NCBI RefSeq assembly: GCF_018413525.1
Contig: NZ_JAHCDD010000044.1
Span: 1-49,184 of the forward strand
Source: Acidovorax sp. CCYZU-2555
Lineage (GTDB): Bacteria; Pseudomonadota; Gammaproteobacteria; Burkholderiales; Burkholderiaceae_C
Reading direction: 5' to 3'
DNA: 49,184 bases
A program made the translations under genes and the position numbers. Positions 29,951 to 40,100 of this stretch are shown here, one piece after another. The notes under the pieces are model-generated. The model was given only the letters and a program-made list of their open reading frames with translations, did no database searches and was not told the DNA's origin. Each line of letters starts with the position of its first letter. The stretch's first letter is position 1.

Positions 29951-30262
29951 TCAGTCGGCCGCGCCGGCGCTGGCGGTCGCAGCTGCGGGGGCAGGCGCCG
30001 CAGCGGCGGGCGCGGCAGCGGGAGCAGCGGCATCGGCCGCAGGCGCAGCAGCGGGAGCCGCGGCCGCGGGCTTGCTGCCGCCGTTCTTGAAATCGGTGGC
30101 GTACCAGCCCGTGCCCTTGAGCTGGAAGCCCGGGGCCGTGAGCTGCTTAGAAAACGCCTGGGCATTGCAGGCCGGGCACTCCGTCAGCGGAGCATCGGAC
30201 ATTTTCTGCAACACATCCTTGGCGTGACCACAGGAACCACACTTGTAGGCGTAAATGGGCAT
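29951..30262 (-). CDS. FmdB family zinc-ribbon protein with an Ala/Pro-rich tail
   Basis: This 103-residue protein has a zinc ribbon formed by two Cys pairs, C8-x2-C11 (YKCGSCGHA) and C-x2-C (ECPACNA) near 29-32. It belongs to the FmdB putative regulatory family. Residues 64-103 are almost only Ala and Pro with a few Asp and Thr. Low-complexity tails of this kind occur in the betaproteobacterial members. The ATG at 30262 gives MPIYAYKC, the usual family start. No biochemical role is established. Confidence 0.9.
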   Translation of the reverse strand: MPIYAYKCGSCGHAKDVLQKMSDAPLTECPACNAQAFSKQLTAPGFQLKGTGWYATDFKNGGSKPAAAAPAAAPAADAAAPAAAPAAAAPAPAAATASAGAAD

Positions 30263-30358
30263 AGCGCTTTGAATCGAGGGAAAGTGCAAAACCCTCAATT
30301 ATAGGCGTGCACCTCTAACCCAGGGCTGGCAGGGCTGTGCAAGCCGCTGCCGGAATTT

Positions 30359-31813
30359 TCAGGCCACGGTCTGCGCGAAATGATGGCCGGCTTCGCGCTG
30401 GTTGCCCAGCCACTGCGGCAGCAGCGATCCGGCCCACATTCCGCCCACCGCGCACAGCAGGCCGGCGAGCTGCTGCGGAAAGATTTGCGCCCAGCCGGGC
30501 ACGCAGATGACGAGCAGCCAGCCGCCCAGGCCCATGACCACGGCCGCCAGCGCGCCCTGGGTCGTGGCGCGCTTCCAGTACAGGCCGGCCACCAGCGGCA
30601 CCAGCGCGCCGACCAGCGGCACCTGGTAGGCGCCCGACACCATTTCGTAGATCGAGCTGCCCTGCATGGTGATCGAATAGGCCAGCACGCACAGCGTGAA
30701 GCCCAGCACCGACAGGCGCATGGCCTTGAGCGTGGCGGCGTCCGACATGTTGGGCCGCAGGTTGCGCAGAATGTTCTCGACAAAGGCCGTCGACGGCGCG
30801 AGCAGCGTCGCCGAAGCCGTCGACATGATCGCCGACAGCAGCGCACCGAAGAATGCGATCTGCAGCGCCAGCGGCATGCGTTCGAGCACCAGCGTGGGCA
30901 GCAGCTTCTGCGGGTCGTCGGCAAGCAGCGCGGCTGCGGTTTCCGGCATCACTAGCACCGCGGCCGTGACCACGAACATGGGCACGAAAGCGAACAGGAT
31001 GTAGCAGATGCCGCCGATGATGGGGCCGCGCCGGGCGATGGACGCATTCTTGGAGGACATCACGCGCTGGAACACGTCCTGCTGCGGAATCGAGCCCAGC
31101 ATCATGGTGATTCCCGCGGCAATGAAGAACAGCCAATCGCGCGCGCTGGCGTTTTCGGGGAAGAAACGGAATTTTCCTTCGCGCGCCGCGAAATCGATCA
31201 CCCGCCCCGCGCCGCCGGCCAGGTCAGCCGCGTACCAGGCGATCATCAGCAGGCCGACGACGATCACGATCATCTGCACGAAATCGGTCATCGCCACCGA
31301 CCACATGCCGCCGAACAGCGTGTAGACCAGCACGATCAGCGTGCCCACGACCATGCCGGTCGTGATGGACATCGCGCCCTGCGTGAGCAGGTTGAACACC
31401 AGGCCCAGCGCGGTGATCTGCGCACCGACCCAGCCCAGGTAGCTGAAGATGATGATGATGGAGCACAGCACTTCGATCGTGCGGCCGAAGCGCAGGCGGT
31501 AGTAGTCGCCGATGGTGATCAGGTTCTTCTGGTAAAGCTTGTAGGCAAAGAACAGGCCGACCAGCACCAGGCACATGCCCGCGCCGAACGGGTCTTCCAC
31601 CACGCCGCTCAGGCCTTCCTTGACGAACTGCGCCGACACGCCCAGCACCGTCTCCGAGCCGAACCAGGTGGCGAACGTGGTCGCGACCACCACCGCCAGC
31701 GGCAGGCTGCGACCGGCCACCGCGTAGTCGGCCGTGTTCTTGACGCGCGTGGCCGCATACAGGCCTATGCCGATGGACGCAAGCAAGTACAGAACGATGA
31801 ACGTGATCAGCAT
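30359..31813 (-). CDS. Sodium:solute symporter family protein
   Basis: This 484-residue membrane protein has about thirteen hydrophobic segments. The family features are an early ADYAVAGRSLPL and a GWVGAQITALG segment in TM4. A later signature-type stretch is FFGALLSAIMSTASATLLAPSTAF. Members move sugars, proline, pantothenate or carboxylates with sodium. The substrate cannot be assigned. The start ATG at 31813 gives MLITFIVLYL; the frame extends 5 codons further without support. It lies downstream of ubiB, separated by an inverted repeat. Confidence 0.92.
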   Translation of the reverse strand: MLITFIVLYLLASIGIGLYAATRVKNTADYAVAGRSLPLAVVVATTFATWFGSETVLGVSAQFVKEGLSGVVEDPFGAGMCLVLVGLFFAYKLYQKNLITIGDYYRLRFGRTIEVLCSIIIIFSYLGWVGAQITALGLVFNLLTQGAMSITTGMVVGTLIVLVYTLFGGMWSVAMTDFVQMIVIVVGLLMIAWYAADLAGGAGRVIDFAAREGKFRFFPENASARDWLFFIAAGITMMLGSIPQQDVFQRVMSSKNASIARRGPIIGGICYILFAFVPMFVVTAAVLVMPETAAALLADDPQKLLPTLVLERMPLALQIAFFGALLSAIMSTASATLLAPSTAFVENILRNLRPNMSDAATLKAMRLSVLGFTLCVLAYSITMQGSSIYEMVSGAYQVPLVGALVPLVAGLYWKRATTQGALAAVVMGLGGWLLVICVPGWAQIFPQQLAGLLCAVGGMWAGSLLPQWLGNQREAGHHFAQTVA

Positions 31814-31863
31814 GGCACCTCTCCCCAACCCCGGGTATTGTCAAAACCGCTGCGGATTATCCA

Positions 31864-31937
31864 GGCAATAGGCGTCCTGCATATAGTGCTGTGGTGCAAA
31901 TGATGCGCTCGGCAAAAAACCATGGCCGCCTATTGCC
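31864..31937. repeat. 11-bp perfect inverted repeat in the ubiB-symporter gap
   Basis: GGCAATAGGCG (31864-31874) and CGCCTATTGCC (31927-31937) are perfectly complementary and enclose 52 bases. No U tract follows on either strand. It could be an RNA stem joining distant parts of the intercistronic region, or an operator pair. Confidence 0.55.
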
Positions 31938-31983
31938 GCATGGACCGGCCCGCCTCGAGCGGCGCCGGCCTTTCAGGGAGCGT

Positions 31984-33549
31984 TCAATAGAACCGCACGC
32001 GCGCCAGCACCTGCATGACCAGCAGTCCCAGCAGGAAGCCAACGCCGCCGTAGACCAGTGCCTGCAGCAGGCTGTTGGTGCGGTGCTGGGCCTTGACCAG
32101 TTCCTGCAGCGCCTTGTTCTGGTCGTCGTTGTTGTTCTGCAGCGCGCGGTACAGCAGGCGCGGCAGCTCGGGCAGCAGCTTGGCATAGGTCGGCGCCTCG
32201 TTGCGCAGTTCGCGCCACAGGCGTTGCGGCCCCATCTGTTCCAGCATCCACTTTTCGAGGAAAGGCTTGGCCGTGCTCCACAGATCCAGGTTGGGGTCGA
32301 GCTGGCGGCCCAGGCCTTCGATGTTGAGCAGGGTCTTCTGCAGCAGCACCAGCTGCGGCTGGATTTCAACCTGGAAGCGGCGCGACGTCTGGAACAGCCG
32401 CATCAGCACCATGCCCAGCGAGATTTCCTTGAGCGGACGGTCGAAATACGGCTCGCAGACGGAGCGTATCGCCGACTCGAGCTCCTCGACACGTGTGGTC
32501 GCCGGCACCCAGCCGCTTTCGATGTGCAGTTGCGCCACGCGCTTGTAGTCGCGGCGGAAGAACGCCGTGAAATTCTGCGCGAGGTATTCCTTGTCGAACT
32601 CGGTCAGGGTGCCGACGATGCCGAAATCGATGGAGATGTAGCGGCCGAAGGTCTGCGGATCGAGGCTCACCTGGATGTTGCCCGGGTGCATGTCGCCATG
32701 AAAGAAGCCGTCGCGGAACACCTGCGTGAAGAACAGCGTCACGCCGTCGCGCGCCAGCTGCGGGATGTCGACGCCGGCTTCGCGCAGGCGCTCGGTCTGG
32801 CTGATGGGAACGCCTTTCATGCGCTCCATGACCATGACCTGCGGGTGGCAGAAGTCCCAGTGGATCTCGGGAATCAGCACCAGGTCCAGCCCGTCCATGT
32901 TGCGGCGCAGCTGCGCGGCATTGGCGGCTTCGCGAATCAGGTCGAGCTCGTCGTGCAGGTAGTTGTCGAATTCGGCGATCACCTGGCGCGGCTTGAGGCG
33001 CTTGGCGTCCGCCGACAGGCGTTCGACCCAGCGCGCCATCATGTGCATCAGCTGCAGATCCTTGTCGATCACGGCCAGCATGCCGGGACGCAGCACTTTC
33101 ACCGCGACTTCGTGCTCCACGCCATTGCGGTCGCGCAGCACGGCGAAATGCACCTGGGCGATCGAAGCGCTGGCCACGGGCTGCTGCTCGAAGCTGACGA
33201 AGATCTCGGCCAGCGGCCGCTGGAACGAACGCTCGATGGTGGCGACGGCGATCTCGGCCGGAAATGGCGGAACGCGGTCCTGGAGCTTGGCGAGTTCGAG
33301 CGCCACGTCGGGTGGCAGCAGGTCGCTGCGCGTCGACAGCACCTGGCCGAACTTGACGAAGATGGGCCCGAGCTGCTCGAGCGCCTGGCGCAGACGCACG
33401 CCGCGCGGCGTGTGGAAACGCCGGCCTACGGTCAGCACACGGCTGAGCAGGCGCAGCGACGGGTGCTTGAAACCGGACAGCACCAGTTCATCGAGGCCGT
33501 ACCGAAACACCACCCACAGGATGGTCACCCCACGCAGCAAACGGCTCAT
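31984..33549 (-). CDS. ubiB: Ubiquinone biosynthesis regulatory protein kinase UbiB
   Basis: This 521-residue ADCK/ABC1-family atypical kinase-like ATPase is needed for ubiquinone synthesis. The signature KxGQ motif is K66-F-G-Q69 within [16 protein letters not shown]. The ExD-type helix follows ([13 protein letters not shown]). A catalytic-loop-like HGDMHPGN and DFG-like IDFGIVG are further on. Two hydrophobic C-terminal segments (about 490-515) should anchor it in the membrane. It overlaps ubiJ by four bases, as in the E. coli ubiE-ubiJ-ubiB cluster. Confidence 0.96.
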   Translation of the reverse strand: MSRLLRGVTILWVVFRYGLDELVLSGFKHPSLRLLSRVLTVGRRFHTPRGVRLRQALEQLGPIFVKFGQVLSTRSDLLPPDVALELAKLQDRVPPFPAEIAVATIERSFQRPLAEIFVSFEQQPVASASIAQVHFAVLRDRNGVEHEVAVKVLRPGMLAVIDKDLQLMHMMARWVERLSADAKRLKPRQVIAEFDNYLHDELDLIREAANAAQLRRNMDGLDLVLIPEIHWDFCHPQVMVMERMKGVPISQTERLREAGVDIPQLARDGVTLFFTQVFRDGFFHGDMHPGNIQVSLDPQTFGRYISIDFGIVGTLTEFDKEYLAQNFTAFFRRDYKRVAQLHIESGWVPATTRVEELESAIRSVCEPYFDRPLKEISLGMVLMRLFQTSRRFQVEIQPQLVLLQKTLLNIEGLGRQLDPNLDLWSTAKPFLEKWMLEQMGPQRLWRELRNEAPTYAKLLPELPRLLYRALQNNNDDQNKALQELVKAQHRTNSLLQALVYGGVGFLLGLLVMQVLARVRFY

Positions 33550-34136
33550 GGCTGATTCCGGCCGCCGATATCGCCTGAAAGCGAATCGCCCTTGTCAGCC
33601 GCAGCAGTGCCGCGCGCCGCGCGTGCACCGACGAACTGGCGCAGCGTCTGCGCGGCCTTGCGGGCCACCTGCGACACGGTGTGCGCAGGCGCGTCGCCGA
33701 TCACGCGTGCCAGGTCTTCCTCGATATCCCACTGCACGTTGTCGACCAGCCAGTTGATGTCGGCTGCCAGCTGCACATCGCCTTCGATGCGGATCGCGGG
33801 CTTGTCGCCGCGCAGCGCGGCCTGGGCCAGCGCCAGCGGCGAGGTGTCGGTGACTTCGAGCTGCAGGTCAGGCACGGCGCCGGCTTCGGCCAGATCGAGC
33901 AGGCCCGCGGGCGTGATGACCAGCGCCATGGTGTAGGAGCGCCACTGGACGCGCGCGACGCGGCCTTTTTGCCGCACCAGACGCTCCATCGCCGCTTTTT
34001 CCTGCATCAGCACATGGTTGAGGAACAGCACCGTGCGCTGCTGCACTTCGTGCACCAGCCAGGACGGAAGTTGCGGGCCTGACACAACGCGTTCCAGGAG
34101 GCCGTTCAGGAAAGAAAAAGGGGACTGTGTTGCCAT
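33546..34136 (-). CDS. ubiJ: Ubiquinone biosynthesis accessory factor UbiJ (SCP2 domain)
   Basis: This 196-residue protein has an SCP2-like lipid-binding domain (about 40-130, region [21 protein letters not shown]). A helical tail with alternating charged residues follows. In E. coli UbiJ scaffolds the soluble Ubi complex and binds polyprenyl intermediates. Assignment rests mostly on position between ubiE and ubiB and on fold features, as sequence conservation in the family is low. Its stop overlaps the ubiB start by four bases. Confidence 0.85.
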   Translation of the reverse strand: MATQSPFSFLNGLLERVVSGPQLPSWLVHEVQQRTVLFLNHVLMQEKAAMERLVRQKGRVARVQWRSYTMALVITPAGLLDLAEAGAVPDLQLEVTDTSPLALAQAALRGDKPAIRIEGDVQLAADINWLVDNVQWDIEEDLARVIGDAPAHTVSQVARKAAQTLRQFVGARAARGTAAADKGDSLSGDIGGRNQP

Positions 34137-34224
34137 AGTCCCCGATTATTCCCTAGTTGTCGCGCCTCACAAAACCCTTGAGACCTCGTTGCGTCGGGTT
34201 CTGTTGGGCGCGCCCTTGTGGAAA

Positions 34225-35232
34225 TTACTGCAAAGCCTGCACGCCGGCCACCAGCCAGCCGCTGTTGCCTGCCTTTGGCTTGGTCATATTCCACACTTCG
34301 CGGAAGGGGCTAGGGCTGGCCGAAGCTTCTTCGCGGATCATGCCCGAGAACTCGACGCTGGCCATGTAGCCGTCGCCCAGGTCTTCGATGCCCAGCAGCT
34401 GGGCTTCGATCATCAGCACGTCGGTCTGGTTGATCGCGCCGGGATGCTCGGCTTCGCGCTCGGCCAGCTGGGTGCGGATTTCCGACAGCATGCCGTCGGT
34501 CATCATGGCGCGCAGGCTGGTGATGTCGGAACGATCCCAGGCTTGCTGCAGCGTCACGAAGTTGCGCTTTGCAGCCGTGAGGAAACCGTCGGCATCGAAG
34601 CCTGCGGGCACGCTCCAGGTCGATGGCAGCGCCGAACCGATCAGCGAGCCGGTGGCGGAACCGACGACCGGCGCAGCCGCGGGAGCGGCCGTCTCGAAGG
34701 CCGTGGACTGGCTTTCCCAGGGACGGGCCGAGGCATCGTTGCCGACCTTGTCCGGGCTGTATTGGCGTGCCATGGGCACATCGCCCGCACCGCCGGCGCC
34801 CTGGAAGGCAAACGGGCTGCGTGCCGCGGCGGCGTTATCGGCCTTGGCCTTGCGCGCGCGCAGAACCATGCCCACGACGACCATGATGGCTGCAGCCAGC
34901 AGACCGAACATCAGCATGTTGGCAAACGCTTCGCCAAAGCCCAGCGAGTTGGCCAGCCATGCGAGGCCCAGGCCCGCGGCCAGACCGCCGAGCATTGCGC
35001 CCCAAGGCTTCTTCGGTGCCGCTGCCGCAGGCGCTGCGCCGGGCTTGGCCGCAGCCGAGTTGCTTGCGTTCTGCGCTGGAGCGCCGGGTGCGCCGGGCGC
35101 AGCGGAGTTGCGCTGCGTCACGTTGCTCGATTGCTGTCCCATGGACTTGCCGCCGCCCATGCGCTTGGCATCGGCATCCAGGTGGACCACCGACAGCATT
35201 GCCACCAGTACTACCGACCAGAGCTTCATCAT
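34225..35232 (-). CDS. Tim44-like domain membrane protein
   Basis: This 335-residue protein has a signal-like N-terminus (about 1-22), then a low-complexity Ala/Pro/Asn linker. Two adjacent hydrophobic segments lie at about 78-98 and 100-122 (LGGLAAGLGLAWLANSLG, NMLMFGLLAAAIMVVVGMVL). A Tim44-like domain is in the C-terminal half (about 200-335, with FVTLQQAWDRSDITSLRAMMTDGM). The Tim44 fold binds lipids or membrane partners; the bacterial role is not established. It sits between ubiE and ubiJ, where E. coli has no extra gene. AGGAAG precedes the start. Confidence 0.9.
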   Translation of the reverse strand: MMKLWSVVLVAMLSVVHLDADAKRMGGGKSMGQQSSNVTQRNSAAPGAPGAPAQNASNSAAAKPGAAPAAAAPKKPWGAMLGGLAAGLGLAWLANSLGFGEAFANMLMFGLLAAAIMVVVGMVLRARKAKADNAAAARSPFAFQGAGGAGDVPMARQYSPDKVGNDASARPWESQSTAFETAAPAAAPVVGSATGSLIGSALPSTWSVPAGFDADGFLTAAKRNFVTLQQAWDRSDITSLRAMMTDGMLSEIRTQLAEREAEHPGAINQTDVLMIEAQLLGIEDLGDGYMASVEFSGMIREEASASPSPFREVWNMTKPKAGNSGWLVAGVQALQ

Positions 35233-35331
35233 GTCATCTTCCTTCCGTTGTTCGTTTTAGAGTGGCCCACACAACCCTTGCTGCGTCGTTGCGTTGCCTT
35301 GTCATGTTGTTTGCGTTTTTCTCTATCCTAC

Positions 35332-36063
35332 TCAGCACTTGATACCCACATGAAGCGCCACGATGCCGCCCGTCATATTGTGGTAGTCGACATGGCCGAA
35401 GCCGCACTGCTTCATCAGCGTCTTGAGTTCGTCCTGGCTGGGATGCATGCGGATCGACTCGGCCAGATAACGGTAGCTCGCGTCATCGCCGGCCACGAGC
35501 TTGCCCAGCGTGGGCAGCACCTTGAACGAATACCAGTCATAGGCCTTGGTCAGCGGCTTGGCGACGCGCGAGAACTCGAGCACCAGCAGCCGGCCGCCGG
35601 GCTTGAGCACGCGGCACATCTCGCGCAGCGCTGCGTCCTTGTGCGTCATGTTGCGCAAGCCGAAGGCCACGCTCACCACATCGAAATGCGCATCGGGAAA
35701 CGGCAGCTGCTCGGCATCGCAGACCAGGGTAGGCAGCAGCACGCCCTTGTCGATCAGCCGGCTGCGGCCCACGCGCAGCATGGCTTCGTTGATGTCGGTG
35801 TGCACGACTTCGCCGCTGGTGCCGACCTTCTTAGAGAAAGCCAGCGACAGGTCGCCCGTGCCGCCGGCGATGTCGAGCACCTTGCTGCCTTCGCGCAGGT
35901 TGGCCACCATCACGGTGTAGGCCTTCCAGGCGCGGTGCATGCCGCCCGACATCAGGTCGTTCATGACGTCGTACTTGGATGCGACTGAATCGAAGACGCC
36001 GCGCACATGGCGCGCCTTGTCCTGCTCATCAACCGACTCGAAACCGAAATGTGTGGTGCTCAT
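35332..36063 (-). CDS. ubiE: Ubiquinone/menaquinone C-methyltransferase UbiE
   Basis: This 243-residue SAM-dependent methyltransferase does the C-methylation step in quinone synthesis. The SAM motif is LDIAGGTGD (63-71). Family signatures are [17 protein letters not shown] at about 20-36 and [15 protein letters not shown]. The ATG at 36063 is preferred over a TTG two codons upstream. A probable promoter lies at 36197-36205. It starts a run of ubi genes that continues with the Tim44-like protein, ubiJ and ubiB. Confidence 0.97.
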   Translation of the reverse strand: MSTTHFGFESVDEQDKARHVRGVFDSVASKYDVMNDLMSGGMHRAWKAYTVMVANLREGSKVLDIAGGTGDLSLAFSKKVGTSGEVVHTDINEAMLRVGRSRLIDKGVLLPTLVCDAEQLPFPDAHFDVVSVAFGLRNMTHKDAALREMCRVLKPGGRLLVLEFSRVAKPLTKAYDWYSFKVLPTLGKLVAGDDASYRYLAESIRMHPSQDELKTLMKQCGFGHVDYHNMTGGIVALHVGIKC

Positions 36064-36196
36064 ATGCAATCAATGCTAAGCAAGCAGACGCCTGGCGTAC
36101 AGCGACAACCCCGTGCCGTCGCAGGGCTTGCCAGGCCTGCATCAAAATGGAAAATGGTCTACGGCGCAGGCGGATCCTGTGGCCGAAGCTACTATT

Positions 36197-36205
36197 AATA
36201 TAGCA
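36197..36205 (-). promoter_or_regulatory. Extended -10 promoter candidate upstream of ubiE
   Basis: On the minus strand TG-C-TATATT lies about 130 nt before the ubiE start in an AT-rich patch. No convincing -35 is seen at 17 nt. Confidence 0.4.
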
Positions 36206-36281
36206 TCCGGCGCTGCCCGGGCTGGGGATTGTCCTTAGCCCAGCGCGTCACCCTGCCCCCTCACGGTCAGGCTTGGTGTGC

Positions 36282-36698
36282 TCAGTGGCTAGAGCACCCA
36301 TGTCCGGAGGACTTGCCCGGCATCGGCGTATCGCGATCGACGCCGGCCGCTTCGAGCCGCTGCAGGTATTGCGCCCACCGCTGCTCCTGCTCGCTGCCCA
36401 GCTCGTACAGATAGACCCAGGTGAACAATCCGCTTTCATGGCCGTCGCTGAAGATCGGCTTGATCGCGTAGTTGCCCACGGGCTCGACGGCGACGATCTC
36501 GACGTTGCGCTTGCCGTACTGCAGCACTTCCTGGCCCGGGCCATGGCCCTGGACTTCGGCCGACGGCGAATACACGCGCAGCAGCTCGAACGGCAGGCGA
36601 AACTGCGCGCCGTCGGAGTAACCCACTTCGAGCACGCGCGAAGCGCCATGCACCGTGAGGGATTCGGGGGTCGGGATTCCGGGTTTCAAACCTGCCAT
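36282..36698 (-). CDS. DUF971 family protein (GBBH-like N-terminal domain)
   Basis: This 138-residue protein is a single DUF971 domain (about 10-115), related to the N-terminal domain of gamma-butyrobetaine hydroxylase. Features include LTVHGASRVLEVGYSDG near the start and IFSDGHESGLFTWVYLYEL. The C-terminus ends in GHGCSSH, a Cys/His cluster that might bind metal. AGGTGA precedes the start. It lies between the HIT gene (19-base gap) and ubiE. A role in Fe-S or quinone metabolism is speculative. Confidence 0.88.
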   Translation of the reverse strand: MAGLKPGIPTPESLTVHGASRVLEVGYSDGAQFRLPFELLRVYSPSAEVQGHGPGQEVLQYGKRNVEIVAVEPVGNYAIKPIFSDGHESGLFTWVYLYELGSEQEQRWAQYLQRLEAAGVDRDTPMPGKSSGHGCSSH

Positions 36699-36717
36699 GA
36701 CGTCACCTGTTGTTTCT

Positions 36718-37167
36718 TCAAGACCAGGGCTGCAGCGCCGCCACCAGCCGGGCTTCGACCTCGGGCAGGCGCGCGGCCAGCGCGGTTTCCTGCGCCAGCA
36801 CGCGTTCGCGCTGCGCCGGCGCCCAGATCGGCGCGGGAAAATGGCTGTCCCAATCGAAGCGCGCGATCACATGCCAGTGTAGATGCGGCACCATGTTGCC
36901 CAGCGCCGCGAGGTTGATCTTGGTCGGCGCCAGCTGCTCGCGCAGCACGCGCTCGACCGCGGTCACCACCTGCATGCAAAGCACGCTTTCGGGCGCCGAC
37001 AGATCGGAGAACTCGCTCGCGTGGTCGGTCCAGACCACGCGATAGAACGCCGCAAAGCCCGGTTCGTCGGCACGGATCACGCGCAGCCGCGCGCCCTGCC
37101 AGACCAGCGCGCCGCCCACGGTGGTGCACAGCGCGCAGGCTGGATCGTGGCAAGTCTGGGCGTTCAC
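36718..37167 (-). CDS. HIT family nucleotide-binding protein
   Basis: This 149-residue protein has the histidine triad HLHWHVI (His95, 97 and 99) and the strand pattern of HIT hydrolases. Members cleave nucleoside phosphoramidates or dinucleotides; the substrate here is unknown. An N-terminal cysteine cluster C6-x4-C11-x2-C14 is notable and may bind zinc. The start codon is GTG and overlaps the stop of the large oxidoreductase (GTGA), so the two genes are coupled. Confidence 0.9.
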   Translation of the reverse strand: MNAQTCHDPACALCTTVGGALVWQGARLRVIRADEPGFAAFYRVVWTDHASEFSDLSAPESVLCMQVVTAVERVLREQLAPTKINLAALGNMVPHLHWHVIARFDWDSHFPAPIWAPAQRERVLAQETALAARLPEVEARLVAALQPWS

Positions 37168-40100
37168 ACCAGCACCCGCTCGATGCCGCCGGCGTTGGCA
37201 CGCTCGACATATTCGGGCATCCAGTTCTCGCCGAGGATCTTGTTGGCCATCTCGACCACGATGTAGTCGGCTTCGAGCAGGCCGTTCTTCAGGTCGTCGC
37301 CATAGCGGCTCAGGCCCTGCAGGCAGCTGGGGCAGCTGGTCAGGATCTTGACGTTGTCCTGGGCATCGAGCGCGCCCGCGGCCTTGAGCTGCGCCTGGCC
37401 CTTGAGCAGCTCTTCTTCCTTGCGGAAGCGGATCTGCGTCGAGATGTCGGGGCGGCTCACGCCCAGCGTGCCGGATTCGCCGCAGCAGCGCTCGCTCTTG
37501 AGCACCTGGTCGCCCATCAGGCCCTTGACGGTCTTCATCGGGTCCTGCAGCTTCATCGGCGTGTGGCAGGGGTCGTGGTACAGATAACCACCGGCCTGAC
37601 CCAGCGTGATGCCCTTTTCGAGCAGGAACTCATGGATGTCGATGATGCGGCTGCCGGGGAAGATCTTGTCGAACTGATAACCCTGGAGCTGGTCGTAGCA
37701 GGTACCGCAGCTCACCACCACGGTCTTGATGTCGAGGTAGTTGAGCGTATTGGCCACGCGGTGGAACAGCACGCGGTTGTCGGTGATCATCTTGTCGGCG
37801 ACATCGAACTGGCCGCTGCCGCGCTGCGGGTAGCCGCAGCACAGATAGCCCGGCGGCAGCACGGTCTGCACGCCCGCATGCCACAGCATGGCCTGCGTCG
37901 CCAGACCCACCTGGCTGAACAGCCGCTCCGAGCCGCAGCCGGGGAAGTAGAACACCGCCTCGGTCTCGGCATTGGTGGTCTGCGGGTTGCGGATGATGGG
38001 AACGTAGTCCTTGTTCTCGATGTCCAGCAGCGCGCGCGCGGTCTTCTTGGGCAGGTTGCCAGGCAGCTTCTTGTTGATGAAGTGGATCACCTGTTCCTTG
38101 ATCGGCGCCTTGCCCACGGTCGAGGTCGGACGCGCGGTCTGCTTGCGGCTCACGGACTTGAGCAGGTCCACCGCCATGCGCTGGGCCTTGAAGCCCACGC
38201 CGACCATGGCCTTGCGCATCAACTTGATGGTGTCGGGGTTGGTCGCGTTGAGGAACGTCATCGTGAGCTTGTTGCCCGGATTGAAGCTCTTCTTGCCCAT
38301 CTTGCGCAGCAGGTTGCGCATGTTCATGGTCACGTCGCCGAAGTCGATCTTGACCGGGCAGGGGTTGGCGCACTTGTGGCAGACCGTGCAGTGATCGGCC
38401 ACATCCTCGAATTCCTGCCAGTGCTTGATCGACACGCCGCGCCGCGTCTGTTCCTCGTAGAGGAAAGCCTCGACCAGCAGCGACGTGGCGAGAATCTTGT
38501 TGCGCGGGCTGTACAGCAGGCTGGCGCGCGGCACATGCGTGGCGCAGACCGGCTTGCACTTGCCGCAGCGCAGGCAGTCCTTGACCGAGTCGGCGATCGC
38601 GCCGATGTCGGACTGCTGCATGATCAGCGACTCGTGGCCCATCAGGCCGAAGCTCGGCGTGTAGGCGTTGGTCAGATCGGAGTACATCAGCGACTCGCGC
38701 GTTGCGCGACCGTCGTCGCGCATCGCCACCGCGCTCAGGTGCGCGTCGCGGATCAGCTTGCCCTTGTTGAAGCGGCCTTCGGGATCGACGCGCTGCTTGT
38801 AGGCGGCGAACGGCGCGAGTTCTGCGTCGGTCAGGAACTCGAGCTTGGTGATGCCTATGCCATGCTCGCCCGAAATCACGCCGTCGAGGCGGCGCGCGAG
38901 CACCATGATGCGCGCCACCGCTTCGTGCGCGGTCTGCAGCATTTCGTAGTTGTCGCTGTTGACCGGAATGTTGGTGTGCACGTTGCCGTCGCCGGCGTGC
39001 ATGTGCAGCGCTACCCAGACGCGGCCCTTGAGCACCTTCTGGTGAATGGCCTGGGCTTCGTCGAGGATGGGCTTGAAAGCGCCGCCCGCGAAGATCTGCG
39101 CCAGCGGCGCGCGGATCTGCGTCTTCCAGCTCGCGCGCAGGCTGTGGTCCTGCAGCTCGGGGAACAGCGTTTCCACGTCGGCAAGCCAGCCCGCCCATTG
39201 CGTGCGCACGCCGGCTATCAGTTCCAGCGCCTGCTGGACGCGGTCTTCCAGCAGTTCGGCCGAAGGAATCTCGCCCGCGTCGTCCTGCTTGCCCAGCGGC
39301 AGGCTGCCGTGGGCGAAGAATTCATGCAATGCGTCGCAGAGCTTGATCTTGTTGCGCAGGCTCAGCTCGATGTTGATGCGCTCGATGCCGTCGGTGTACT
39401 CGGCCATGCGCGGCAGCGGAATCACCACGTCTTCATTGATCTTGAAGGCGTTGGTGTGGCGCGAGATCGCTGCGGTGCGCTTGCGGTCCAGCCAGAATTT
39501 CTTGCGCGCTTCGGCGCTCACGGCCGTGAAGCCTTCGCCATTGCGCGAGTTCGCGATGCGCACGACTTCGGCCGAGACCCGTGCGACGTCGTCGGCGTTG
39601 TCGCCGGCGATGTCGCCCAGCAGCACCATCTTGGGCAGATTGCCGTTGCCCTTCTTGCTCTTGGTCGCGTAACCCACGGCCTTGAGGTAGCGGTCGTCGA
39701 GATGCTCCAGGCCGGCCAGCAGCACGCCCGAGCGCTTCTGCTCGGCGAACATGAAGTCCTTGATCTCGACGATGCTGGGCACGGCGTCCTTGGCATTGCC
39801 GAAGAACTCCATGCAGACCGTGCGCGTGTGCTGGGGCATGCGGTGCACGACCCAGCGCGCGCTGGTGATCAGGCCGTCACAGCCCTCTTTCTGGATGCCC
39901 GGCAGGCCCGACAGGAACTTGTCGGTCACGTCCTTGCCCAGGCCTTCCTTGCGGAAGCTCTTGCCGGGAATGGCCAGCGTCTCGGTGCGCACCGGCGTCT
40001 TGCCGTCGGCCTCGAAGTAGCGCAGCTCGAACGTCGCCACTTCGACGTCGTGGATCTTGCCCATGTTGTGGTCGGTGCGCGTGACTTCGAGCCACTGCGC

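Noticed and set aside
36266-36300. tRNA-like D-arm sequence GCTCAGTGGCTAGAGC
   Set aside because: No acceptor, anticodon or T-arm can be paired with it; it overlaps the end of the DUF971 gene and is a chance match.
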